The position numbers and the translations under genes were made by a program. A stretch of 64,000 nt of DNA from an uncultured Pelagibacteraceae bacterium (GTDB taxonomy: Bacteria > Pseudomonadota > Alphaproteobacteria > Pelagibacterales > Pelagibacteraceae), in contig CACIRC010000003.1 of the NCBI GenBank assembly GCA_902588895.1, positions 1 through 64,000 on the forward strand. Reading direction: 5' to 3'. Position 1 is the stretch's first letter; every line of letters starts with the position of its first letter. Positions 9,597 to 18,866 of the stretch are shown here, piece after piece. Below the pieces are notes generated by a model. That model ran no database searches. It had not been told where the DNA came from and saw nothing but the letters and a program-made list of their open reading frames with translations.

Positions 9597-10381
9597 TATC
9601 CACCTAGGAACAGTCTACCAACATCAGGATTTTGAAGTAAATCGTCTCCTTTACCTGCAATTGCAGTTTGCCCAGACACTAAAACGTATCCTATATCCGC
9701 AAACTCCAATCCTTTTTTGGCATTTTGTTCTACTAGAATGATTGTTTTTTTTTCATTTTGCTGAAGATCTCTTAATATTTCAAAAACCATCTCAATATAT
9801 CTGGGTTCAAGTCCAATTGACGGTTCGTCTACTAAAAGCACTGAAGGTTTCATAACTAATGCTCTAGATATTTCTAGCAATCTTCTCTCCCCACCAGATA
9901 AAACTTTTGCTGGTTGGTTTCTTCTATTTCTTAACCTTTCATACTTTTCAAAAATTCTTTCAGCCTCTTCATATGACTCATCTGTTTTTTCTTTTATATA
10001 TCCTCCCATTAATAAGTTTTCTTCTACTGTCATATCTGGAAATACAGAGTTATCCTGCAATATATAAGCTATACCAACTGACTTTAACTTTTCTGCTGGG
10101 GTAAGATTAGTAATTTCTTTTCCTTCAAGTTCAATTTGGCCTGAAAAAATATTTGTAAAACCATATATTGAGTGAAGAATTGTTGATTTGCCTGCACCAT
10201 TAGGACCAATTAAACATAAAGACTGAGCTTTGTTTACGAATAAATCAAAGTTATGTAAAATTTCCATTTTTCCATAACCTGCATTTAAATTTTTAATAGT
10301 TAAATGAACTTCGTTTGGAGATAATTTTTTTAAATCATCTGGTGTTGGAGCTTTTCCTAATACCTCATATTGATTAGCCAT
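9596..10381 (-). CDS. livF: ABC transporter ATP-binding protein (LivF family)
   Basis: GPNGAGKST, LSGGERRLLEISRAL, LLVDEPSIGL. Confidence 0.9.
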   Translation of the reverse strand: MANQYEVLGKAPTPDDLKKLSPNEVHLTIKNLNAGYGKMEILHNFDLFVNKAQSLCLIGPNGAGKSTILHSIYGFTNIFSGQIELEGKEITNLTPAEKLKSVGIAYILQDNSVFPDMTVEENLLMGGYIKEKTDESYEEAERIFEKYERLRNRRNQPAKVLSGGERRLLEISRALVMKPSVLLVDEPSIGLEPRYIEMVFEILRDLQQNEKKTIILVEQNAKKGLEFADIGYVLVSGQTAIAGKGDDLLQNPDVGRLFLGG

Positions 10382-11121
10382 TATTGTGCTCCTAAATACG
10401 CATCAATGACACGTTTATCATTTTTAATTTCATCTGGTGATCCATTAGCCAACATTTTACCATGAGCTAAACAAAAAATATTTTCTGCTAATTGCATAAT
10501 CACTCTCATGTTATGTTCAATAACCAAAAGAGTTATTCCAAAATCTTGGTTAACTTTAATTAATCTATCAATAATACCATTTATTAATGTTGGATTAATT
10601 CCGGCCGTAGGTTCGTCTAGTAATAGCATTTCTGGTTCATTCATTAATGCCATAGCAAGCTCCAGTAATTTTTGCTGACCAAAAGACAGATCTCCAGCTC
10701 TTAGTTTTCTTTTTTGATACAATCCCACAAAATTTAATAGATTTTCTGCTTTTTCAGTTAATTCTTTTGGAATTTTAGAAAATATTTTCATTAAATTTGC
10801 ATCACTACCTTTGTGACTAATAAGCATATTTTCTATGCAATTAAGTTTTCCATAAATTCTAGTTTGTTGAAAAGTTCTTAGCAGTCCTAACTTAGCAATT
10901 ACTGGCACTGGTAACTCGGAAACTTCTTTACCGTTAAATTTTATAGATCCATTATCTATTGGGTAAGTCCCTACAATTGAATTAAACAACGTAGTTTTGC
11001 CTGAACCGTTTGGCCCAATTAATCCAACTATCTTACCTTTTTCAACATTCATTGAAATGTCAACATTAGCTTTAACACCACCAAATGATTTACTTACATT
11101 GCTTACTTCTAAAATACTCAT
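10381..11121 (-). CDS. livG: ABC transporter ATP-binding protein (LivG family)
   Basis: GPNGSGKTT, LSFGQQKLLELA, LLLDEPTAGINP. Confidence 0.9.
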   Translation of the reverse strand: MSILEVSNVSKSFGGVKANVDISMNVEKGKIVGLIGPNGSGKTTLFNSIVGTYPIDNGSIKFNGKEVSELPVPVIAKLGLLRTFQQTRIYGKLNCIENMLISHKGSDANLMKIFSKIPKELTEKAENLLNFVGLYQKRKLRAGDLSFGQQKLLELAMALMNEPEMLLLDEPTAGINPTLINGIIDRLIKVNQDFGITLLVIEHNMRVIMQLAENIFCLAHGKMLANGSPDEIKNDKRVIDAYLGAQ

Positions 11122-12167
11122 TTAAGTTCTACCTGTGCTTTACGATCTTTTTCATCAACTACTTCACCAAATCGTTCTGGATATTTTTCTCTTAACCATC
11201 CCATAATTCCCTCTGGGAAATAAATTACAATTACAACAATCAAAACCCCAAGAGCAACATACTGCCAACCTAAAAAGAATGTCCAAAAGCCCTCTTTAAA
11301 TATATGAAAAACAGTTGCACCAATTATTGGACCCCAAAGTGTCCCTTTACCACCAAGTATTGCCATCAATACCATGAATACTCCCATCTCTCTTCCGTCA
11401 AATGCAACGTCTGTAGAGTCAATGTATCCAACTAAGCCTCCCATAATTCCTCCAGCTAAACCACAGAAGAAAGCAGATATCATCCAACCAATAATTTTAT
11501 ACTTCATTGTTTCAATACCCATCGCCTCAGCTTTATCTTCATTATCTCTTATGGCATTAAGTATTAATTTAAATCTTGTAGAATAAATTGAACGCACTGC
11601 AATGAATGTAAGGACTAGAGTAAAGAAGCTTAGGAAATAAAAAAATTCACCTCTTGCATCTAAACTTCCAACATCTGGAAATGGTGGAGTAGTAAAACCT
11701 TGTCCAGCCCCAATGATTTCAATTCCTCCAGAAATTTCACCTGCTGCAACACCTAATCCTAGTGTACAAATTGCAAAATAATGTCCTCTAAGTCCTAAAA
11801 TAGAATACCCAATTAAACCTGCTACAATGGTTGGTACAAGTGCAGCAACTAACAATCCAACAGCCATGCCTTGAAAAAATTGTGCAGGAGTATGCACAAA
11901 TGTTTTCTCTCCACCACTTTCAGTCCACTCAGCTAGCGGGAAAAACATTCCAACTTGTACAGATGCACATAAATACATACCAAGGCCGTAAAAGAGAATA
12001 TTTCCAAATGAATTATACCCCATTTCACCACCTTGAATATTCCAAGTAGTTGCAAGAACTATTAGTACACATAGTATTGATAACTGAACTTTAAAAGCTG
12101 GAAATACAAATGGAGCTGCAATACCAAAAATTAAAATTCCAATGTATAAAATTGAATTGTTTTTCAT
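11118..12167 (-). CDS. livM: Branched-chain amino acid-type ABC transporter permease (LivM family)
   Basis: LivM motifs (ILGLRGHYFAICTLGLG, NAIRDNEDKAEAMG). Confidence 0.9.
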   Translation of the reverse strand: MKNNSILYIGILIFGIAAPFVFPAFKVQLSILCVLIVLATTWNIQGGEMGYNSFGNILFYGLGMYLCASVQVGMFFPLAEWTESGGEKTFVHTPAQFFQGMAVGLLVAALVPTIVAGLIGYSILGLRGHYFAICTLGLGVAAGEISGGIEIIGAGQGFTTPPFPDVGSLDARGEFFYFLSFFTLVLTFIAVRSIYSTRFKLILNAIRDNEDKAEAMGIETMKYKIIGWMISAFFCGLAGGIMGGLVGYIDSTDVAFDGREMGVFMVLMAILGGKGTLWGPIIGATVFHIFKEGFWTFFLGWQYVALGVLIVVIVIYFPEGIMGWLREKYPERFGEVVDEKDRKAQVELK

Positions 12168-13060
12168 TATTTTAAGTACTCTCTTTTTCTAGAAAGCTTA
12201 AATCTTCTGTAAATAAGTATTAAAACTAAAAGCAAAAATACTGATCCTATTCTAAATTCTGTTCCTAAAATATAATCAGCAAATTCCTCAAATACACCCA
12301 ATCCCATTCCTGACATTGCGACACCTGGTAAATTTCCAAGTCCAGCAACAATTACAATCATAAAAGATCTTATTGTGTAAGGTAAACCCATATAAGGATG
12401 TATGGTAAATGTTATAGATATTAATGCGCCAGCAACACCGCAAAGTGCTGCATTAATTCCAAATGTTGCTGCATAAACTTTTTCTGTATCTACGCCTAAA
12501 ATCTTGGCTGCTCTTGCATTTTGTGCTGTTGCTCTTATTGCGCGACCTAGCTTAGATTTTTTCATATAAATTACTAAACAAATTGCAAATAAAATACTTA
12601 TGAAAGCTGAAAATATTTTTGAATTCGGTAGCACAACATTATTATTAAATAACATAGTGGTTCCGTAATCTGAATTTGCAAGAACAACATCTGCTCCAAA
12701 TGCAAAGTTCATTAATTGCATGAAAAGAATACTTATTCCAAAAGTCGCTAAAATAGAGATAAATAAATCTCTATCTACTACTTTATTAATCACAAGCTTG
12801 TAAATTGCTATACCAACAAAATACATTATTACTGGGGCAACGATTACTCCCCAGGCTGGATGGATTCCATATAGATACATAAAATAAGCAATGTATCCTC
12901 CTAAGATAACAAGATCACCTTGAGCGATGTTGATAATATTCATAACTCCCCATTGCAAAGCCATACCATAAGCAATCAATGCAAATAAAATCCCAAGAAG
13001 AATTCCATCCAAGCATGCTTGAACAGAAATCATTGGATATTGGAAGACCATGAAATCCAT
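12167..13060 (-). CDS. livH: Branched-chain amino acid-type ABC transporter permease (LivH family)
   Basis: LivH motifs (MNIINIAQGDLVILGGYIAY, RAIRATAQNARAAKILG). Confidence 0.9.
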   Translation of the reverse strand: MDFMVFQYPMISVQACLDGILLGILFALIAYGMALQWGVMNIINIAQGDLVILGGYIAYFMYLYGIHPAWGVIVAPVIMYFVGIAIYKLVINKVVDRDLFISILATFGISILFMQLMNFAFGADVVLANSDYGTTMLFNNNVVLPNSKIFSAFISILFAICLVIYMKKSKLGRAIRATAQNARAAKILGVDTEKVYAATFGINAALCGVAGALISITFTIHPYMGLPYTIRSFMIVIVAGLGNLPGVAMSGMGLGVFEEFADYILGTEFRIGSVFLLLVLILIYRRFKLSRKREYLK

Positions 13061-13077
13061 ATTGAACCTTTTAAAAA

Positions 13078-13112
13078 AATACCCCCTATATAAAATATAT
13101 TAGGGGGTATTT
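13078..13112 (-). terminator. Intercistronic stem-loop between binding-protein and permease genes
   Basis: AATACCCCCTATA...TATTAGGGGGTATT inverted repeat. Confidence 0.7.
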
Positions 13113-13122
13113 ATAGACTTTT

Positions 13123-14361
13123 TTATCTTTTAGACCACGAAGGAATTGGGTGAATTAACTTAGCTGATGCCCATTTAGTTGGAGCAACAACTTTATTTTC
13201 ACATTTTCCTGAATCGTCACACATTACTTGGAAAAGTACCATTGGCTTGTCAACATTCTGACCACCAGGTGCAAATTTTATGTTTCCATAAAAAGTTTGC
13301 ATGTTAGTAGCTGCAAGAGCATCTCTTACTTTCTTTTGATCAAAAGAATTTGCTCTCTCGAATGCATCTTTAAATACCAATAGAGCTGCAGAAGATTCTG
13401 CTGCTTGATATGGAGGTGCATAACCAAACTCTTTAGTAAAGTCTGCATCATAAGTCATACCATCTTTAAAGAAATCATCTTTGTAAGTTAGTGTTTTGTG
13501 CCATTGAGAAGCGCATAAAGCGTACTGAGAGTTTTTACCATGTTGCTTTGATAGTTTAGCTGCATCACAGTGTGTCATAGCTAACATTGGAACATCTACT
13601 TTCATCTCAGATATTTGTCTGATAGCAGTTAGAGCACCTTTAGTATGACCTGAAACAACTAAAACATCTGGTTTCATTTGTTTTACTTTAACTAATGTAG
13701 CAGCCATATCATTTAGCTCTTTCGGTAATTTATCGTCAATTACTTTTTTAGAGCCAGTTCTCTTAATTGCATCTAAAACACCAAGCCTTACGTCTTGAGA
13801 AAATGCATCTTGTTCAAACGCCATAGCAACAGTAACTCCTTTTCCATTATTCTTTTCAACTGCTAGATCTATAGCAACATCAAGATATAAGTTAGCTGGA
13901 GCTAATACAGCAAATAGATATTTGTAACCTTTTGTAAACAAAGATCTAGATGCACCATTTGCTTCAACCATTGGAACACCATATTTCTCAGTTACTGGAG
14001 CAATCGCTTTAGTTAAACCAGAACTGTAAGGGCCAAGCATAAACTCAACACCATCTTGTGATATTAATCTTTCTGCAAGCTGTGCAGCTCTCTTAGGGTT
14101 TGATTCATCATCGTAATAAATAATATCAAACTTGTAAGTCTTTCCACCAACTTTCACACCACCCATGCTGTTAATTCTGTCAACGGCCATGTTATAACCA
14201 TTTTGAGTATGAACACCATTAGATGAGTATTTACCTGTTAATGAAATTGCAGCACCTAAAATAATTTTGTCTCCAACAACTTTTGCAAAAGATGCAACTG
14301 AAGTTGAAAATAAAATTACTAATGCAGAAACAAAACTTAAAATTATTTTATTTAATCTCAT
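13123..14361 (-). CDS. livK: Branched-chain amino acid-type ABC transporter substrate-binding protein
   Basis: Signal peptide plus GDKIILGAAISLTGKYSSNGVHTQNGYNMAVDRIN; SD AGAGGA upstream of ATG. Confidence 0.9.
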   Translation of the reverse strand: MRLNKIILSFVSALVILFSTSVASFAKVVGDKIILGAAISLTGKYSSNGVHTQNGYNMAVDRINSMGGVKVGGKTYKFDIIYYDDESNPKRAAQLAERLISQDGVEFMLGPYSSGLTKAIAPVTEKYGVPMVEANGASRSLFTKGYKYLFAVLAPANLYLDVAIDLAVEKNNGKGVTVAMAFEQDAFSQDVRLGVLDAIKRTGSKKVIDDKLPKELNDMAATLVKVKQMKPDVLVVSGHTKGALTAIRQISEMKVDVPMLAMTHCDAAKLSKQHGKNSQYALCASQWHKTLTYKDDFFKDGMTYDADFTKEFGYAPPYQAAESSAALLVFKDAFERANSFDQKKVRDALAATNMQTFYGNIKFAPGGQNVDKPMVLFQVMCDDSGKCENKVVAPTKWASAKLIHPIPSWSKR

Positions 14362-14447
14362 TTTATTTCCTCTTTAATTAATTAATTATTAGTTGATTAA
14401 ATAAAGAAATTTAATTTTATGCAAGAGGCAATAAAGACCAGATCTAA

Positions 14448-15062
14448 TTAATATTGTTGAGTAACAACAATTATTGTAGCAATAATTAGTAAAACACTCG
14501 CAGAAATTGTATTAATTGTTTTTGGATTAGCAGTTATCCATTTTATTAATTTTTGTGCCAGCACTGCATAGCCAATTAAAGATAAAAAATCTAAAACGAT
14601 GTAAGTTGTAATTAAAATTATAAATTGAACCAATAAATTTGAATTAAAGTCAATAAATTGTGGGAAAATAAAAGGAAAAAACATCCAAGCCTTAGGACTT
14701 GTACCAGCAACTAAAAAACCATCTCTAAAAAAAGATAAATTGCTTTTTTCTATTTCTCCTTCATTTGAAATACTTTTTGGTCGAGATTTATAAATATCGT
14801 AAGCTAAATATATTAAATAAAGTATACCTATCCACTTAAATATATTTATTATTGTTGAATTCTCTGAAAAAAAAGATCCAATTACAAAAATAACTAAAGT
14901 TGCTTGAATCAAATTCGCAGTTACATCACCTAAAGCAGACCATACGCATTTTCCAACACCGTAATTCATTGAATAAGAGATAATTACAATCCTAGGAGTT
15001 CCAGGAGTAATAAATAGAAAAATAATAATCTGTAGATAAAGTATAAAATCTAGGGGGAGCAT
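14448..15062 (-). CDS. LysE/RhtB family amino acid exporter
   Basis: LysE-type N-terminus (LQIIIFLFITPGTPRIVIISYSMNYGVGKCVWSALGD), about 6 TM segments. Confidence 0.85.
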   Translation of the reverse strand: MLPLDFILYLQIIIFLFITPGTPRIVIISYSMNYGVGKCVWSALGDVTANLIQATLVIFVIGSFFSENSTIINIFKWIGILYLIYLAYDIYKSRPKSISNEGEIEKSNLSFFRDGFLVAGTSPKAWMFFPFIFPQFIDFNSNLLVQFIILITTYIVLDFLSLIGYAVLAQKLIKWITANPKTINTISASVLLIIATIIVVTQQY

Positions 15063-15068
15063 AAAAAA

Positions 15069-15117
15069 AGATAGTCCTTAAAAACCGGGAGCTAAAGATG
15101 GCTAAGAAGGACTATCT
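15069..15117 (-). promoter_or_regulatory. Candidate cis-regulatory leader hairpin of the LysE-family gene
   Basis: 11-bp perfect stem (GATAGTCCTT/AAGGACTATC plus closing A-T), 27-nt loop, followed on - strand by T7 directly before ATG; AAGGA lies in the 3' arm. Confidence 0.5.
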
Positions 15118-15179
15118 AATACATAGTATCAGAGGCTAAAAAAAATGCATTAAATTTTTTTTTCAAATATAAAGGATTT

Positions 15180-15476
15180 ATGAAAAAAAAAGGTCACAGG
15201 CCAATTACTAAAGTCAAAAATCCAGAGCCCAAAATGGACGATCCAGATTGGATCATTTGGGCAGCTTGGGCAGATCGGATAACTTTTGAGGAAATTGAAA
15301 AAAGAACTGGGAAGCGAGAGTCTGATGTTATAAAAATAATGCGAAGATCACTTAAACCATCTTCTTTCAGATTGTGGAGAAAAAGAGTAAATCAAAAAAG
15401 TATTAAACATCGAAAAAAGTTCGAATATTCTAGAAAAGAAATAACTAGTAAAATTAAAAAAGGTGACTATCTATAG
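15180..15476 (+). CDS. TIGR03643/DUF2805 family protein
   Basis: DPDWIIWAAWADRITFEEIEKRTGKRESDVIKIMRRSLKPSSFRLWRKRV matches my recollection of this small family. Confidence 0.8.
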   Translation: MKKKGHRPITKVKNPEPKMDDPDWIIWAAWADRITFEEIEKRTGKRESDVIKIMRRSLKPSSFRLWRKRVNQKSIKHRKKFEYSRKEITSKIKKGDYL

Positions 15477-15479
15477 TTC

Positions 15480-15737
15480 ATGAAAAAAATTACCATGTAT
15501 ACAGGTCCATTATGCAACTATTGTGAAGCTGCAAAAAGATTATTAGCAAGAAATAACGCTCCTTATAATGAAATTGATATTTCAAAAGTTGCAGGTGCTG
15601 CTGACGAGATGATAAAAAAAGCAAATGGCAAAAGAACAATCCCACAGATCTTTTTTGATGACCAGCATATTGGTGGTTACGATGAAGTTAGAGCACTAGA
15701 AAAAGAAAATAAACTTCAAGATCTTTTAAAAAATTAA
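15480..15737 (+). CDS. grxC: Glutaredoxin 3
   Basis: 85 aa thioredoxin fold, CNYC active site, RTIPQIFFDDQHIGGYDE. Confidence 0.92.
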   Translation: MKKITMYTGPLCNYCEAAKRLLARNNAPYNEIDISKVAGAADEMIKKANGKRTIPQIFFDDQHIGGYDEVRALEKENKLQDLLKN

Positions 15738-15747
15738 TTTTAATAAT

Positions 15748-16122
15748 TTACTCTTTTGGTTTAAAAATTAAACAAACGCCGTTATTACAAAATCTTTTTC
15801 CCGTAGGTTCAGGTCCATCATCAAATATATGACCATGATGTCCTCCACATTTTTTACAATGATACTCGGTTCTTGGGTAACCTATGTGATGATCCGTTTT
15901 GGTTTCAAATACATCTGGTAAAGAATCATAAAATGAAGGCCAGCCTGATCCACTCTCATATTTTGTTTTTGAGTCAAATAATTTTTCTCCACAATTTGCA
16001 CAATGAAAACTTCCTTCTCTCTTTTCATAATTAAGTTCGCTTGAACCAGCGCGCTCAGTTCCTTCTTCGAACAAAATTAATTTTTGCTCTGCAGTTAAAT
16101 TCGAATTTATTTTTTTTATCAT
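15748..16122 (-). CDS. msrB: Peptide-methionine (R)-S-oxide reductase
   Basis: CxxC zinc motifs, SGSGWPSF, HHGHIFDDGPEPTGKRFC. Confidence 0.92.
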   Translation of the reverse strand: MIKKINSNLTAEQKLILFEEGTERAGSSELNYEKREGSFHCANCGEKLFDSKTKYESGSGWPSFYDSLPDVFETKTDHHIGYPRTEYHCKKCGGHHGHIFDDGPEPTGKRFCNNGVCLIFKPKE

Positions 16123-17018
16123 GATCCTATATATTTAGCACAGGATTTATGTAAGATTGAATGTAATTCAACTAATTTATTGAAATCTTTATTGTAACCA
16201 CCACCTAAAACACCACAAAATGGTATTCTTTTAGAAAAAAAGTTTTCAATAACAAGCTCGTCTCTAGATTTAATCCCTTCATCAGATATTTTTAATTTAC
16301 CTAATCTATCGTTAAAATGAATATCTACTCCAGCTATATAGAAAACAAAATCAAAATTTTCTTGATTTAACTCATTTAAATAATGTTTAAGTGTCTTAAT
16401 GTAAGCATCATCCTCTAAATTGTCTTCTAGCTCCACGTCTAAATCGCTATTAGATTTTTTAGCTGGATAGTTAGTTTTAGAGTGCATACTGAACGTAAAA
16501 ACACTTCTATTTTCTTTAAAAATTTCTGAATTTCCGTTTCCTTGATGAACATCTAAATCAACAATTAATATTTTGTTAGCCAAACCTCGATTTAGTAAAT
16601 AATGAGCAGCAACAGCTACATCATTAAAAACGCAGTATCCAGCTCCGCCATCATAGTTTGCGTGATGACTACCTCCAGCAGTATTACATGATATTCCGTA
16701 ATTAATTGCAAGTTTAGAAGCTAAAACAGTACCACCAGTAGCTACTAATGATCTCTGAACAACACTATCAACAAGTGGAAATCCAATTTTTTTTACTTCC
16801 TCTTTACTTAATTTTTTATTTTTGATGTTAGAGATATAATCTTTTGAATGTGCGTAACTCAATGTTTCAAGCGAACAAGCATATGGTTTATGAAACTTTT
16901 TAACGATTTTATTTTGGATCAAATAATTTGCCAATTCTCCAAACTTGTTTATAGGAAATTTATGATCATCTCCAATTTTGGCAAAATAATCCTCATGATT
17001 AACCACTGGTAAATCCAT
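16119..17018 (-). CDS. Histone deacetylase-like (HDAC/AcuC) family hydrolase
   Basis: GGSHHANYDGGAGYCVFNDVAVAA, DLDVHQGNG motifs. Confidence 0.85.
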   Translation of the reverse strand: MDLPVVNHEDYFAKIGDDHKFPINKFGELANYLIQNKIVKKFHKPYACSLETLSYAHSKDYISNIKNKKLSKEEVKKIGFPLVDSVVQRSLVATGGTVLASKLAINYGISCNTAGGSHHANYDGGAGYCVFNDVAVAAHYLLNRGLANKILIVDLDVHQGNGNSEIFKENRSVFTFSMHSKTNYPAKKSNSDLDVELEDNLEDDAYIKTLKHYLNELNQENFDFVFYIAGVDIHFNDRLGKLKISDEGIKSRDELVIENFFSKRIPFCGVLGGGYNKDFNKLVELHSILHKSCAKYIGS

Positions 17019-17020
17019 CG

Positions 17021-17971
17021 TTATTCTAGAACACGTACTGGGTTTCCATCAACACAAGCCTCTAATCCTTCAATCATTTGATTATAAAAAATACTATAAT
17101 TTTCTGCTGTCACATAACCTATGTGTGGTGTAAGAAGTGCATTAGGTAAAAATCTTAGTTTATTATTTTCAGGTAAAGGTTCTTTATCATAGACATCAAT
17201 CCCAGCTCCTGCAATTACATTGGTTGACAATGCGATAATTAAATCATCCTCATTAACAATAGGTCCTCTAGAAGTATTTATCAAAAAAGCTGTTTTTTTC
17301 ATTTTATCAAATTCTTTTATGGTAATACAGTCTTTGTACCTTTCACCTCCTTGAACGTGAATTGAAAGTACATCAGAATTTGTGATTAAATCATCTTTGC
17401 TACAAGGGAGTACATTTAATTCTTTACACTTGTCTAAGCTCAAGTTTTCACTCCAGGCCATTACTTGCATTCCAAATGCTTTTCCAATTTTTGCAACTTC
17501 TGTACCTACTCTACCTAGACCAATCAAACCCAGGATTTTTCCTTTCAATTCCACTCCAATTGTAGTTTGCCAATACCCTTGATACATATTATCAATCTCT
17601 TCTTTAAAATTTCTAGCTAAACCAAGAATTAATGCCCAAGTCAATTCGGGTGTTGGGTTTAAATTTATATCTGTTCCACAAACTATAATTTTTTTTTTCT
17701 TCGCAGCTTCTAAATCAATAGATTTGTTTCGTAATCCACTTGTAATTACAAATTTTAAATTATTTAGATTATCAATTAAATTTTTTGTAATTGGAGTTCT
17801 CTCTCTCATAATTAATAGGGCCTCAAAATCAGATAATTGTTCAATTGCATTAGCTTCATCTAGAAAGGGTTCGCTGAAGATTTTAAACTCGTATTTCCCA
17901 GATAGTTTTTCTAAATCTACAAACTGCTGGGCAACGTTTTGGTAATCATCTAATATAGCAACTTTAAGCAT
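17021..17971 (-). CDS. D-isomer-specific 2-hydroxyacid dehydrogenase
   Basis: GLIGLGRVGTEVAKIGKAFGM, NTSRGPIVNEDDL, DVYDKEPLP, TPHIG. Confidence 0.9.
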   Translation of the reverse strand: MLKVAILDDYQNVAQQFVDLEKLSGKYEFKIFSEPFLDEANAIEQLSDFEALLIMRERTPITKNLIDNLNNLKFVITSGLRNKSIDLEAAKKKKIIVCGTDINLNPTPELTWALILGLARNFKEEIDNMYQGYWQTTIGVELKGKILGLIGLGRVGTEVAKIGKAFGMQVMAWSENLSLDKCKELNVLPCSKDDLITNSDVLSIHVQGGERYKDCITIKEFDKMKKTAFLINTSRGPIVNEDDLIIALSTNVIAGAGIDVYDKEPLPENNKLRFLPNALLTPHIGYVTAENYSIFYNQMIEGLEACVDGNPVRVLE

Positions 17972-18866
17972 TTTTAACTTTCTTGTTTGATAACAGTATT
18001 CCTACAATGATAAAACAAGCGCCTAAAATATGATAAAACATAAATTTTTCACTAAAAAAAATCATCGCCATTATCGCACTTAAAATCGGCATTAAATGTA
18101 AAAAAACACCTGACCTATTAGCTCCAATCATAGATATTCCTTTTATCCATAAAAGAAAAGACGCCAAACCTGGAAATAAAACAACATAAGATAAAATTAA
18201 AATAAATGGGAGTTCTAAATTAATTCTAAAACCAATTTGGTATTCAATAAAATAAACTGGTATCAAAAATATTAAACCGAAAGTAATTACTACTTGAAGT
18301 AATGATATTTGAGTTAACTCATATTGTTTGCCTTTTAACAATGTTGAGTATAAAGCCCAAGAGAACATTGCTATTACCATGGTTATGTCACCTTTATTAA
18401 AGTCTAAATTTTTTAATATTTCCAAGTTTGCTTTTGTAATAATCATAATCACACCAGCAAAAGAAAAAATTACTCCTATAATTTGAAAAATATTTGTCTT
18501 TTCAATTTTTAAAATTGATGAAAACAACATTATCATTACTGGTATAGTTGAAATCATTAACACTCCACTGATAACTTGTGTAAAATTAAGAGAATAATAA
18601 ACAATAGAGTTAAATACAGTTATGCTCGTAACTCCCAATATAATAAAAAGCTTATAATTGTTTAAAATGTATTTTCTTTTCTCTAATATTTCAGGGATCG
18701 TAAAAGGAGCTAAAATTAACCAAGCAAAAAGCCATCTGTAAAAATTTAGTGAAAAAGGTGGAACTTCATAAAAACTTGCGAGTTTACCTACTACAAAATT
18801 TCCTGCCCAGAAAGTTACTGTTAAAAATAGATATAAATAAGCTAAAAAATTATTATCTTTAGTCAC
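17964..18866 (-). CDS. DMT-family (EamA) transporter
   Basis: About 10 TM segments, EamA-like repeat architecture. Confidence 0.85.
   Translation of the reverse strand: MTKDNNFLAYLYLFLTVTFWAGNFVVGKLASFYEVPPFSLNFYRWLFAWLILAPFTIPEILEKRKYILNNYKLFIILGVTSITVFNSIVYYSLNFTQVISGVLMISTIPVMIMLFSSILKIEKTNIFQIIGVIFSFAGVIMIITKANLEILKNLDFNKGDITMVIAMFSWALYSTLLKGKQYELTQISLLQVVITFGLIFLIPVYFIEYQIGFRINLELPFILILSYVVLFPGLASFLLWIKGISMIGANRSGVFLHLMPILSAIMAMIFFSEKFMFYHILGACFIIVGILLSNKKVKNA

Noticed and set aside
15121-15150. Possible preQ1-like motif (AGAGGCTAAAAAAAATG) on + strand
   Set aside because: No supporting stem or pseudoknot partners could be found by eye
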